Below, piece after piece: positions 1-6,202 of a stretch of 6,634 bases of DNA. The DNA comes from Cyanobacteriota bacterium. Lineage in GTDB: Bacteria > Cyanobacteriota > Cyanobacteriia > SKYG9. Location: NCBI GenBank assembly GCA_025054735.1, contig JANWZG010000211.1:1-6634 (forward strand), in the 5' to 3' direction. The position numbers and the translations under genes were made by a program. Under the pieces are notes generated by a model that saw nothing but the letters and a program-made list of their open reading frames with translations, was not told where the DNA came from and made no database searches. The first letter of the stretch is position 1. Every line of letters starts with the position of its first letter.

Positions 1-246
1 GGTGGCAACTGTTGTCCCCATTTTAATCACTGCAATCTGCTCAGCTGGCAGCGGTGCCTCACTAGTTAATCCCAAGATTTCTCGAATGCCTTGAACAGCA
101 GCATCCTGATAGTGCTCTGGGTTGTCTGACAACAGCTTGTGAATAACGAGGTGACCTGTAGGAGAGCGAGCCACGATGTCAGTAAACGTGCCACCCCGAT
201 CGATCCAAAATTCCCACCCTTGTCTAGGGTTCGACAGTTGGCCCAT
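1..246 (-). CDS. Hydantoinase/5-oxoprolinase-type enzyme, N-terminal fragment (runs off left edge)
   Basis: Reading the minus strand from the ATG at 246-244 gives 82 uninterrupted codons to the window edge. The protein begins MGQLSNPRQGWEFWIDRGGT and carries DRGGTFTDIV at residues 16-25, the glycine/threonine-rich nucleotide-binding loop that opens the hydantoinase A / 5-oxoprolinase N-terminal domain. It is followed by HKLLSDNPEHYQDAAVQGIR (residues 36-55) and KMGTTVAT (75-82), both typical of ATP-dependent 5-oxoprolinases, which open 5-oxoproline to glutamate in the cytoplasm. Full-length members are often about 1,200 residues, so over 90 percent may lie outside. The start follows the glycosyltransferase stop by 8 bp, suggesting one transcript. 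Hydantoinase and oxoprolinase substrates cannot be told apart from this fragment; the family call is firm, the exact substrate is inferred. Confidence 0.88.
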   Translation of the reverse strand, partial: MGQLSNPRQGWEFWIDRGGTFTDIVARSPTGHLVIHKLLSDNPEHYQDAAVQGIREILGLTSEAPLPAEQIAVIKMGTTVAT

Positions 247-254
247 GACCTGCT

Positions 255-1382
255 TTACGACATCACCAAGTTATCCACACTATTAGTAGATTGTAGCTGG
301 CGAATTCGATCAGTAATTGGCTCGGGAATTGGCAGTTCTACCGTGTTAAACATGTCCCTTAACCGATAAGCCCAATCATGACGCAAACAACACTCGTGAT
401 AATTTCGATAGGACGTTGTTTCAAGCAAATGCCGATTATCTAATAACGCTTCCACAAACGGTACGACATCATTCAAATTGTCTGGTATTTCGAGGGTGCT
501 ATTTTCCCAGTCCATCAACGGGGCCACCTCACGATCGCGGGGTGCTTTCCCCACCAGTACACAACCATGTAACCACCCTTCTAACCATCGGAACAATAGA
601 GGAGAAGCGCCCTGAAACCGAGGTGATTTGCTAGCTTCAAAGCACAAGCTAATCTTTGTATGGCTCAACAACCTAGAATGCAAGGCCAGATGCTCTGTTA
701 CAGATTCAACCTCTCCCCCAGAAAAGGTTGAATGCAAATAGATACGCTCCAGTTGGGGAGACTGGTTGTAGTGAGCTTGCAATACACGATGTACGCTCGG
801 CTCAAAGCGCCCGTAACCAAAAATATCAATTGGGCGATGGCCACGATTGTAATGAACCTGACACGTGTCAATGCCTAGAGGTATCACACCAATCTCAAAT
901 GAAAGATTTGTTACCGAATGATCAAAGAAACCTGTTGAAATGACAAACACATAGTCTAGCAATGATGCCACTGAGCGATCGACATGGCTAGCAAAGCTCA
1001 TATCAAGCAAATAGGCAATCTTGAGGTCAAATTGGTCTAAAACAGCCTCCAATGTGTGAATTGACAGCAAAAAGTCTGGTGTCATCCCTAAAATCAGCAA
1101 TACATTAGGGTCATCACGGTTAGGAATCTTTTCAATGGCTGGAGGTACTGAGAGTTCATACCAAGATTTAAAGATTCGGTGTCTGTAGCGCCGCAAAAAT
1201 GCTAGCCCTTTATCTGAAAACTTATAATGCTTGAATAGCTTCACATTGATGCTCTGATTTGGCAACGGATAGAGAAACGTGGGCTTTAGGGTCGATCGTA
1301 AAAAGTGTTCAAAATCATGAATCACTGAAAAACCAACATGGCGATTACTAGGGTGAATTTGTGAGAGAACAACTAAATTCAT
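255..1382 (-). CDS. GT-B-like glycosyltransferase, 375 residues
   Basis: A complete frame from ATG (1382-1380) to TAA (257-255). The N-terminus MNLVVLSQIHPS suits the first beta strand of a GT-B fold, and residues 164-173 (IGVIPLGIDT) resemble the segment joining the two Rossmann domains in family 4-like glycosyltransferases. The C-terminal half has FRWLEGWLHGCVLVGKAP (264-281), with R265, E268 and G273 placed like the conserved donor-binding helix and following strand of glycosyl transferases group 1 and CgeB-like proteins. The final segment (about 325-345) is the usual helical end. No signal peptide or membrane segment is obvious, so it is probably cytoplasmic or peripheral. It would transfer a sugar from a nucleotide-sugar donor; acceptor and donor cannot be named. 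No clear Shine-Dalgarno precedes the start. It lies 8 bp before the oxoprolinase-like gene, an unusual partner for a glycosyltransferase. Confidence 0.72.
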   Translation of the reverse strand: MNLVVLSQIHPSNRHVGFSVIHDFEHFLRSTLKPTFLYPLPNQSINVKLFKHYKFSDKGLAFLRRYRHRIFKSWYELSVPPAIEKIPNRDDPNVLLILGMTPDFLLSIHTLEAVLDQFDLKIAYLLDMSFASHVDRSVASLLDYVFVISTGFFDHSVTNLSFEIGVIPLGIDTCQVHYNRGHRPIDIFGYGRFEPSVHRVLQAHYNQSPQLERIYLHSTFSGGEVESVTEHLALHSRLLSHTKISLCFEASKSPRFQGASPLLFRWLEGWLHGCVLVGKAPRDREVAPLMDWENSTLEIPDNLNDVVPFVEALLDNRHLLETTSYRNYHECCLRHDWAYRLRDMFNTVELPIPEPITDRIRQLQSTNSVDNLVMS

Positions 1383-1420
1383 GATTCTATACGTGCAAAA
1401 CTTTGTAAAAGAATAGGTAG

Positions 1421-1520
1421 CAATAAAGAAGTAATGATTTAAGTGGGAGTCAAGGCGGGCTAGCTTCCCCTTGCAGGCACACCCCTAGTACCCCCTTCCC
1501 AGCAAATCATTACTTTATTG
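1421..1520. repeat. 100-bp block bounded by imperfect inverted repeats
   Basis: The left arm 1421-1440 reads CAATAAAGAAGTAATGATTT and the right arm 1504-1520 reads AAATCATTACTTTATTG. The second is the reverse complement of the first apart from a 3-base gap. The interior is G-rich on the left (1444-1460) and C-rich on the right (1466-1500), so further imperfect pairing is possible, including CAAGG (1451-1455) with CCTTG (1469-1473). No target-site duplication is visible at the outer ends and no T-run follows either arm. It could be a small mobile element of MITE type, a regulatory hairpin in the upstream region of the glycosyltransferase, or a bidirectional barrier; the sequence does not decide. 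Confidence 0.5.
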
Positions 1521-2232
1521 CCATTAGCATTCCTAGATTAAGCAGGCCGTTGGCCCATAGCTACAAACGTCAGTTCACAGCTACAGATATGAATGCTCCT
1601 AGTAGCCGGGGAACATCAGTGCACAACGAAATTCCCCAAGCTAACTTCACGACGTACAACTATACAGACATATGACCACACGACTATGCAAGTACGACCA
1701 TATGGACATTACGGAACAAGAATTTCAGACTAGTTTAAATGCCGCCCTCTTGAGTTCAGAGCACACTCCTCGATTACTAATCTGGCAGCCCTCAGCATAG
1801 GTTCACACGAGAACACTGCCTCAAAAACTCGATATACAAAGTCAAAAATGTTGACCATCGTCACCAACCCGTACAAAGGCTATCCACTAGCTACCAGACA
1901 TTACTTTTCAACTACAAATCCACGAGCTTGTAAAACTGCGCAAATTTGTAGAACCATAAGTTGATGAGCCTTGCAAGACGTATGTATAAACTATCAGACA
2001 TTCGGTTAGTTGTAAATACGGGTTTTTAATGAAAATTTAAACTATTAGCAGTAGGGGGATTCAACATCTTCACAGCTAGCCATAGAGTAAAACTTATGGA
2101 GTAACGTTCTATCCAGGATGCTGTGTTAGCACCAATCCATAGTTATTAGGTGGGTAACACTATGCAGTGTAATTCTCTGCTACTGATTAGCAATCCGTGT
2201 TGACCCATTAACATTAGCTCGATTGCGCTAAC
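1521..2232. other. Long intergenic stretch without a convincing gene
   Basis: About 710 bp between the inverted-repeat block and the methyltransferase-like gene. All frames are broken by frequent stops. The only plus-strand reading that looks slightly protein-like is ATG 1702 to TAG 1800 (32 residues, starting MDITEQEFQTSLNAALL); after that stop the same frame stays open to about 1962. It has no Shine-Dalgarno and I do not recognise it, so it is not called a gene. Small structures include an 8-bp inverted repeat CTACAAAT/ATTTGTAG (1912-1919/1944-1951) and ACACT-ATGC-AGTGT at 2157-2170, about 60 bp before the next gene and possibly an operator. An AT-rich patch lies at about 2007-2045. No tRNA, CRISPR array or clear promoter is seen. 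It may be an eroded gene or a large regulatory region. Confidence 0.5.
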
Positions 2233-4395
2233 ATGCTGACCGTTTGGACTAGCCCAGCAGTGGTTAGTAGTGGTTCAACACCTGTACTATATACTTCATA
2301 TCCTCAAGTGCATGAGCACAACGTTTCTCCTGTGAATGCTAGCTGTACTCAATGGAGCGCGATCGTCACCTGTTGCCAACAAAGCCCTGTTGGTAAGCTG
2401 CTGCCTAGCGCTTTCTACATACATGTTTCTGCTCTGTGCACCCTAGATCCCCTCCTACAGGCTTGGGAAGCAGAAGCTAGGCAACTAGTAACGGTTACTG
2501 ACAACATTACCCTTGTCAAGTTCAATTTAGAAAAACCCAGTCTGTCATATTTGTATTACCCCAACTTTGATACTGACCCTCATCCTGCTCTCCAAGCTAG
2601 TCTACACGTCGATTTGCAGAGCCGTGAGGTCATCCAACGAGACTATAGTAATGCTAAGAATCCCTTTATCTTGCACCGTAAGGAAACCTTCGTTGCCCCT
2701 GACTATCCCCTCTATGAGCAGTTTGCTGCCCTAACTCGCCAAGAAGAAGCTCTGGGACTACTGGACAACGCTCGGACGATCGGCACTCGCCAGGGATGGG
2801 AACAGCGCCTTGCCCAGTGCCACGTCACCCTCCAGGGACACACTCTGGTGCCCCGATCGCCCATCGTGTCTGCCCCTGTTACTATCGATCGCCACAAAGC
2901 TGCTATCAGCCGCAATGATTTCTCCAAACCCGTGCGCCTAGCACTGGAAGCTGGGTTAATCAACGCCAATACAACCTTCTTTGACTATGGCTGTGGTCTA
3001 GGAGGTGACCTGGAGCGGGTTGCAAAGCTGGGCTATAGCAGTGCTGGCTGGGATCCCTACTATCGTCCTGATTTCCCCCTAGTCCCCGCCGATGTTGTCA
3101 ATCTAGGCTACGTCATCAATGTAATTGAAGATCCAGCCGAGCGTCAGGAAGCCCTGTGCAAAGCATGGGATCTCACCCAGCAAGTCTTAATCGTGGCAGC
3201 TCAGGTACTTATTGCCCAGGGAAATGCTCAAATCGCCTATGGAGACGGGGTAATCACCAGTCGCAACACCTTCCAGAAATACTACGACCAGGAAGAACTC
3301 AAGGTCTACATCGACCAAGTGCTAGGAGTTGATGCCGTACCTGTCGCTTTGGGCATCTATTTCATATTCCGGGATGAAGCTCAGGCTCAGAGTTTTCGAG
3401 CATCTCGCTATCGATCGCGGGTGTCTGTCCCTAGAATTAGCATTGCCCACAAGCGCTTTGAGGACTATAAGCAACTGCTCACACCCTTGATGACCTTCTT
3501 CACCGATCGCGGTCGCCTACCTACCCTAGAGGAATTACCAGAAGCCGAGACCCTCAGTAGCCAGTTTGGCAGCCTTAAACGAGCATTTCAGATTATCCTC
3601 AAAGCCACTAACCCCCAAGAATGGGATGCCATCAGCGATCGTCGCCGTCAGGACTTACTCGTGTATCTTGCCCTTAGCCACTTTGGTCGCCGTCCCAAGC
3701 TGCGGGATTTAGCACCCGTCGTGCAGAACGATATCAAAAGCCTGTTTGGTAGCTATCAGCAAGCCTGTGCAGCAGCAGACCTTATGTTGATGAGTCTGAG
3801 CAACCCTGCGGTGATTGAGGAGCGTTGCAAGAACAGTGCGATCGGGCAGAAGCGAGCCAATTCCCTCTGGGTGCATGTATCAGCAATAGAAGCCCTCGAT
3901 CCCCTCCTGCGGCTCTACGAAGGCTGTGCCTCTCGGACGATTGGCCGTCCTCCTGAAGCCACTGTCGTCAAGTTTCACCTCCGTAAGCCTAAGATTTCCT
4001 ACTTGGTTTACCCAACGTTTGACACCGACCCCCACCCTGCCCTGCACACTAGCATGGACATTGACCTGCGAGACCTACACGTCCACTACCGAGATTACGA
4101 TCCCAACGACAATCCACCCTTACTACACCAGAAGGATTTACTGGTGACGACCGACTATCCCCTCTATGAAAAGTTCGCTAAGCTGACCCGCCAAGAGAAG
4201 GCATGGGGGCTACTGGATGATTTGCACCTAATTTATGACACCCACGGCTGGCAACAGCGCCTGAAGGATTATTGTGCTGAGTTAAAGGGACACCGGGTCG
4301 TCTGGCGCAAAGATGCAGACCCCTACCGCGTGAAGTTAGTCAAGTCTACCCAACGGCAGCGGAGCAACGATCGAGCAGGTCACAAGGCTCTTTGA
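2233..4395 (+). CDS. DNA phosphorothioation-associated putative methyltransferase, with duplicated flanking domain, 720 residues
   Basis: Frame from ATG 2233 to TGA 4393-4395. In-frame TAA and TAG lie just upstream, so this is the most upstream ATG; no Shine-Dalgarno is seen, and since the first ~50 residues match nothing, a later in-frame GTG start is possible. Domain order: a conserved domain at 59-206; a class I SAM-dependent methyltransferase core at about 222-400, with motif I FDYGCGLGGD (250-259), an acidic residue D274 in AGWDPYY after strand 2, and ADVVNLGYVINVIED (286-300) in the motif IV region; a helical linker with two G-R-x-P...F-G-S repeats (427-447 and 485-507); then a second copy of the first domain (543-690). 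The core and the flanking domain match the family named for association with dnd DNA-phosphorothioation loci. The true substrate is unknown. DPYY at 274-277 follows motif I and is not the catalytic DPPY of DNA adenine methylases. No dnd gene is in the window. It probably acts in the cytoplasm on nucleic acid, by inference. Confidence 0.8.
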   Translation: MLTVWTSPAVVSSGSTPVLYTSYPQVHEHNVSPVNASCTQWSAIVTCCQQSPVGKLLPSAFYIHVSALCTLDPLLQAWEAEARQLVTVTDNITLVKFNLEKPSLSYLYYPNFDTDPHPALQASLHVDLQSREVIQRDYSNAKNPFILHRKETFVAPDYPLYEQFAALTRQEEALGLLDNARTIGTRQGWEQRLAQCHVTLQGHTLVPRSPIVSAPVTIDRHKAAISRNDFSKPVRLALEAGLINANTTFFDYGCGLGGDLERVAKLGYSSAGWDPYYRPDFPLVPADVVNLGYVINVIEDPAERQEALCKAWDLTQQVLIVAAQVLIAQGNAQIAYGDGVITSRNTFQKYYDQEELKVYIDQVLGVDAVPVALGIYFIFRDEAQAQSFRASRYRSRVSVPRISIAHKRFEDYKQLLTPLMTFFTDRGRLPTLEELPEAETLSSQFGSLKRAFQIILKATNPQEWDAISDRRRQDLLVYLALSHFGRRPKLRDLAPVVQNDIKSLFGSYQQACAAADLMLMSLSNPAVIEERCKNSAIGQKRANSLWVHVSAIEALDPLLRLYEGCASRTIGRPPEATVVKFHLRKPKISYLVYPTFDTDPHPALHTSMDIDLRDLHVHYRDYDPNDNPPLLHQKDLLVTTDYPLYEKFAKLTRQEKAWGLLDDLHLIYDTHGWQQRLKDYCAELKGHRVVWRKDADPYRVKLVKSTQRQRSNDRAGHKAL
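2407..2850 (+). repeat. Copy 1 of a duplicated 148-residue domain (methyltransferase N-terminal side)
   Basis: Codes residues 59-206 of the methyltransferase-like protein. It aligns without gaps to residues 543-690 (constant offset of 484). By-eye counting gives about 73 identical positions of 148. Shared blocks include HVSA (64-67), LDPLL (71-75), VKF (95-97), FDTDPHPAL (112-120), DYPLYE (157-162), LTRQE (167-171) and GLLD (175-178). Confidence 0.85.
3859..4302 (+). repeat. Copy 2 of the duplicated 148-residue domain (methyltransferase C-terminal side)
   Basis: Codes residues 543-690, the partner of copy 1. The same blocks recur: HVSA (548-551), LDPLL (555-559), VKF (579-581), FDTDPHPAL (596-604), DYPLYE (641-646), LTRQE (651-655) and GLLD (659-662). 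The two copies are diverged at DNA level, so the duplication is old and not a recent tandem event or assembly artefact. Confidence 0.85.
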
Positions 4396-4455
4396 CCAGA
4401 ACCACTCAACCCCAACAACCACCTGTAACCCTTCGTGCCTTTATGACTGCATAGG

Positions 4456-4626
4456 ATGGGAACCCTAGAAAACCAACATCAAATTAAACTACTGCAAACA
4501 GCTACTATTGATGCATGGGATGGGACAGATGCAAGTGCGCGAGCGTTGTTAGCGATCGTCCATGGATTAAAACAACTCCAACAGCAAGCAGCTAGTCTAG
4601 GAGGAAAGGCAATTGACCACACCTAG
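4456..4626 (+). CDS. Small hypothetical protein, 56 residues
   Basis: ATG 4456 to TAG 4624-4626. The protein begins MGTLENQHQIKLLQTATIDA and is predicted mostly helical: an amphipathic stretch at about 5-45 with LLQTAT, ARALLAIVHGL and KQLQQQ. No signal peptide, membrane segment or known motif is seen and I do not recognise the family. ATAGG at 4451-4455 abuts the start and is too close to be a good ribosome site. The gene begins 60 bp after the methyltransferase stop and its end overlaps the start of the next ORF by 14 bp in another frame, the layout of translationally coupled pairs. That overlap, plus the fact that the next gene's Shine-Dalgarno lies inside this one, is the main support for it being real. 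It could be the small partner of a two-gene module, by inference only. Confidence 0.5.
   Translation: MGTLENQHQIKLLQTATIDAWDGTDASARALLAIVHGLKQLQQQAASLGGKAIDHT
4599..4604 (+). promoter_or_regulatory. Strong ribosome binding site fixing a TTG start
   Basis: AGGAGG at 4599-4604 is a perfect anti-16S match, 8 nt before the TTG at 4613-4615. No ATG or GTG in that frame sits at this spacing, so the TTG is taken as the start of the 104-residue ORF. The site lies inside the coding sequence of the preceding 56-residue ORF, consistent with coupled translation. Confidence 0.7.
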
Positions 4627-4927
4627 TCACCAGATAGACAAAATCTTTAAATCATTGGAGTCTGCTGGTTTCCCGCGCAGTCTGCAAAATCTGCTGCTGC
4701 CTGAGTGGGTAGCGCCAGATGTGCTGTCAGATGCCGCAGTTTCATCTGAGATTGCTGCAATTCTTGCCAAGCGGCTAGGGCTTCGAGCAAGTTCAGTACA
4801 CTCAACTACGAATTTGGACGGGCATTACGAGATAGGTCATTTTTACAGCACCAAGCGGGGTCAAAATGACGGGACTGGTGGCAGTGTTGAGTTGAAGTTG
4901 CACTTCAGTGGCATCGATCGCCCTTAA
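4613..4927 (+). CDS. Probably 3'-truncated protein, possibly the N-terminal part of an Xre/ImmA-IrrE-type protein, 104 residues
   Basis: TTG start (4613) behind a perfect AGGAGG, stop TAA 4925-4927. Residues 1-63 look like genuine protein: a helical start MTTPSHQIDKIFKSLESAGF, then LLLPEWVAP (27-35) and EIAAILAKRLGLRASSV (46-62). The pattern leucine-proline-acidic-tryptophan followed by a helix ending in RLGL resembles the region ahead of the metalloprotease domain in some cyanobacterial Xre/ImmA-IrrE-like proteins; this is recall, not a search, and weak. From about residue 64 the frame is antisense to the 3' end of dnaN (126 bp overlap) and turns low-complexity and polar, with no family resemblance. 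The simplest reading is a gene that lost its 3' part next to dnaN and now ends at a chance stop. A short functional protein remains possible. Confidence 0.5.
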   Translation: MTTPSHQIDKIFKSLESAGFPRSLQNLLLPEWVAPDVLSDAAVSSEIAAILAKRLGLRASSVHSTTNLDGHYEIGHFYSTKRGQNDGTGGSVELKLHFSGIDRP

Positions 4928-5947
4928 GCCTTCCATTAGATACTTGACGTTAAAGGCAATATCCAAGTTATCCCCAGAAATTTGGGCAGGCAGTTGCTCT
5001 CGTCCCATCCCCACATCCTGGGCATCTACCGACAGTGCTACCTCTTGGGCAGTGGCATTAATACTGAGTTTAACCACATTGTTGCGGGCATCGGCTAACA
5101 CTGAGATACGTTCCAAGGCAGCAAGAAACAACCGGCGCTCTAGGGTAACTTGCCGTTGAAACTGACGAGGAATCAATTGCCGATAGTTAGGATACTGTCC
5201 ATCTAGCAATCGACTAGTGAGGCGCTGTGCACCCCATTCAAACACAGCTTGGCTAACATCAACCTGCACAGAAATCGTAGGGGTTTGGGCGATCGCCAGC
5301 ATTCGCTCTAGTTCCCGTAGGGTTTTGGCAGGAATGGTTACCTCCAGCCCTGTATCATCGGCAACTCCCACTTGCTCATCACGGCTTGTTTCCACCACTG
5401 CCAATCGGTGACCATCCGTGGCCGCAAACTCCAGAGCATCCTGCCGTAATGACAGATGCACCCCCGTCAAAATCTGTTTAGTTTCCTCAGTACTGCTAGC
5501 GAACAGGGTTCCCTGCAAACCTTCAATCAATCCGGCAACTGGTAAGACCGTGACAGTACCATCACTCACCTCTGGCAGCTCTGGAAATTCGTCAGCTCCC
5601 ATGGCTCGCACCTGATACTGTCCTGATAACGAGGTCAGGGTTGCCAATAGGCTGCTACCCTCTGTCTCGCTTACCTCTAGAACCAAATCACCTGCTGGCA
5701 AACGGGATACAATCTCACTCAACAATCGTGCTGGTAATGTTATTTCCCCGCCATCATCTACTTGGGCCGAGAAACTAGTTCGGATCCCAAGGCTTTCATC
5801 GAACCCAGTCAGGTTAATTTGGTTTGCTTGTTCATCAGCCACTACTAGTACATTGGCCAGTATCGGCAAGCGTGGCTTAGAGGAAACAGCACGGTTTACA
5901 AGGGACAAGTGGCTATTGAATTCAGATTGGCTACAGAGGAATTTCAT
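4802..5947 (-). CDS. dnaN: DNA polymerase III subunit beta (sliding clamp)
   Basis: ATG 5947-5945 to TGA 4804-4802, 381 residues, within the usual bacterial clamp length. It forms the ring-shaped homodimer that tethers the replicative polymerase to DNA and serves as a hub for repair and replication partners. Recognisable features are the N-terminal MKFLCSQSEFNSHLSLVNRA, PRLPILANVLV (26-36), TDGHRLAVVE in the middle domain, RLLDGQYPNYRQLIP in the third-domain region, and the end YLVMPVQIRS, equivalent to the conserved C-terminal M-P-[MV]-[RQ] of the clamp. Three domains fit the length and no frameshift is seen. The start has no Shine-Dalgarno, common in cyanobacteria. It is transcribed away from the adjacent origin, so it lies co-directional with replication. 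It converges with, and overlaps, the truncated-looking ORF at 4613-4927. Confidence 0.97.
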   Translation of the reverse strand: MKFLCSQSEFNSHLSLVNRAVSSKPRLPILANVLVVADEQANQINLTGFDESLGIRTSFSAQVDDGGEITLPARLLSEIVSRLPAGDLVLEVSETEGSSLLATLTSLSGQYQVRAMGADEFPELPEVSDGTVTVLPVAGLIEGLQGTLFASSTEETKQILTGVHLSLRQDALEFAATDGHRLAVVETSRDEQVGVADDTGLEVTIPAKTLRELERMLAIAQTPTISVQVDVSQAVFEWGAQRLTSRLLDGQYPNYRQLIPRQFQRQVTLERRLFLAALERISVLADARNNVVKLSINATAQEVALSVDAQDVGMGREQLPAQISGDNLDIAFNVKYLMEGLRAIDATEVQLQLNTATSPVILTPLGAVKMTYLVMPVQIRS

Positions 5948-5983
5948 AGAAGGGACGATCGGATTTTCTGCTAATAGCGCCTT

Positions 5984-5989
5984 AGTATA
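5984..5989 (-). promoter_or_regulatory. Putative -10 element of the dnaN promoter
   Basis: On the minus strand this reads TATACT, one mismatch from TATAAT, 36 bp before the dnaN ATG, giving an expected leader of about 30 nt. No good -35 hexamer lies 16-18 bp further up; a small hairpin CTCTA-CTAA-TAGAG (5997-6010) occupies part of that stretch. The call rests on the -10 alone. Confidence 0.4.
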
Positions 5990-6014
5990 CCCCAGACTCT
6001 ACTAATAGAGCCAC

Positions 6015-6028
6015 AGATCATGTGATCT
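6015..6028. promoter_or_regulatory. Perfect 6-2-6 palindrome upstream of dnaN
   Basis: AGATCA-TG-TGATCT is an exact inverted repeat with a 2-bp centre, about 70 bp before the dnaN start and just upstream of the putative -10. Its size suits a dimeric regulator's operator, but no regulator is identified and a single such palindrome can arise by chance. Confidence 0.3.
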
Positions 6029-6080
6029 AGACTCCTTGTCCAGAGCGGTTTTCCGATCCCTGAACGATCTTTAAAGAAAG

Positions 6081-6108
6081 TAGTAGCAGTAGTAGGGGGT
6101 GTGAAAAC
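6081..6108 (+). other. DnaA-trio-like unwinding element with weak DnaA box
   Basis: The plus strand reads TAG TAG CAG TAG TAG (6081-6095), then GGGG (6096-6099), then TGTGAAAAC (6100-6108), a DnaA box with two mismatches to TGTGGAAAA. Read 3' to 5' from the box, the triplets are GAT GAT GAC GAT GAT. That is the order box, GC-rich spacer, trios described for the bacterial basal origin unwinding system, where DnaA binds single-stranded trios. The box is degenerate, so its use is inferred. Confidence 0.55.
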
Positions 6109-6202
6109 TGTGAATGGTTTACTCTGATCTCGCCATCATGACGATCTGATAGCGATCGCAATTGTGGAAAACATGTGGAAAAGCAGAGTCTTTTTCCACA
6201 AC

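Noticed and set aside
271..279. Exact E. coli-type DnaA box TTATCCACA inside the glycosyltransferase
   Set aside because: A lone 9-mer 6 kb from the origin cluster, of a different form from the TTTTCCACA boxes used there; likely chance.
139..369. Plus-strand open frame of 76 residues
   Set aside because: Antisense to the oxoprolinase-like start and the glycosyltransferase end, both of which have clear family sequence.
1702..1800. 32-residue plus-strand ORF in the long intergenic region
   Set aside because: No ribosome binding site, no recognised family and very short; kept only as a remark in the intergenic entry.
2155..2185. Possible NtcA site GTA...TAC upstream of the methyltransferase-like gene
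   Set aside because: The half-sites are separated by 9 instead of 8 bases, so it does not fit the GTAN8TAC consensus.
2199..2232. TTGACC as a -35 element before the methyltransferase-like gene
   Set aside because: No acceptable -10 lies at 16-18 bp spacing, so no promoter is called.
2712..2969. Minus-strand open frame of 85 residues within the methyltransferase gene
   Set aside because: Arginine/serine/alanine-rich shadow of a well-supported coding region.
3926..4147. Second plus-strand frame of 73 residues within the methyltransferase gene
   Set aside because: Threonine/proline-rich out-of-frame reading of the conserved second flanking domain.
4908..5615. Several short plus-strand open frames opposite dnaN
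   Set aside because: All are antisense to an intact and unmistakable sliding clamp gene.
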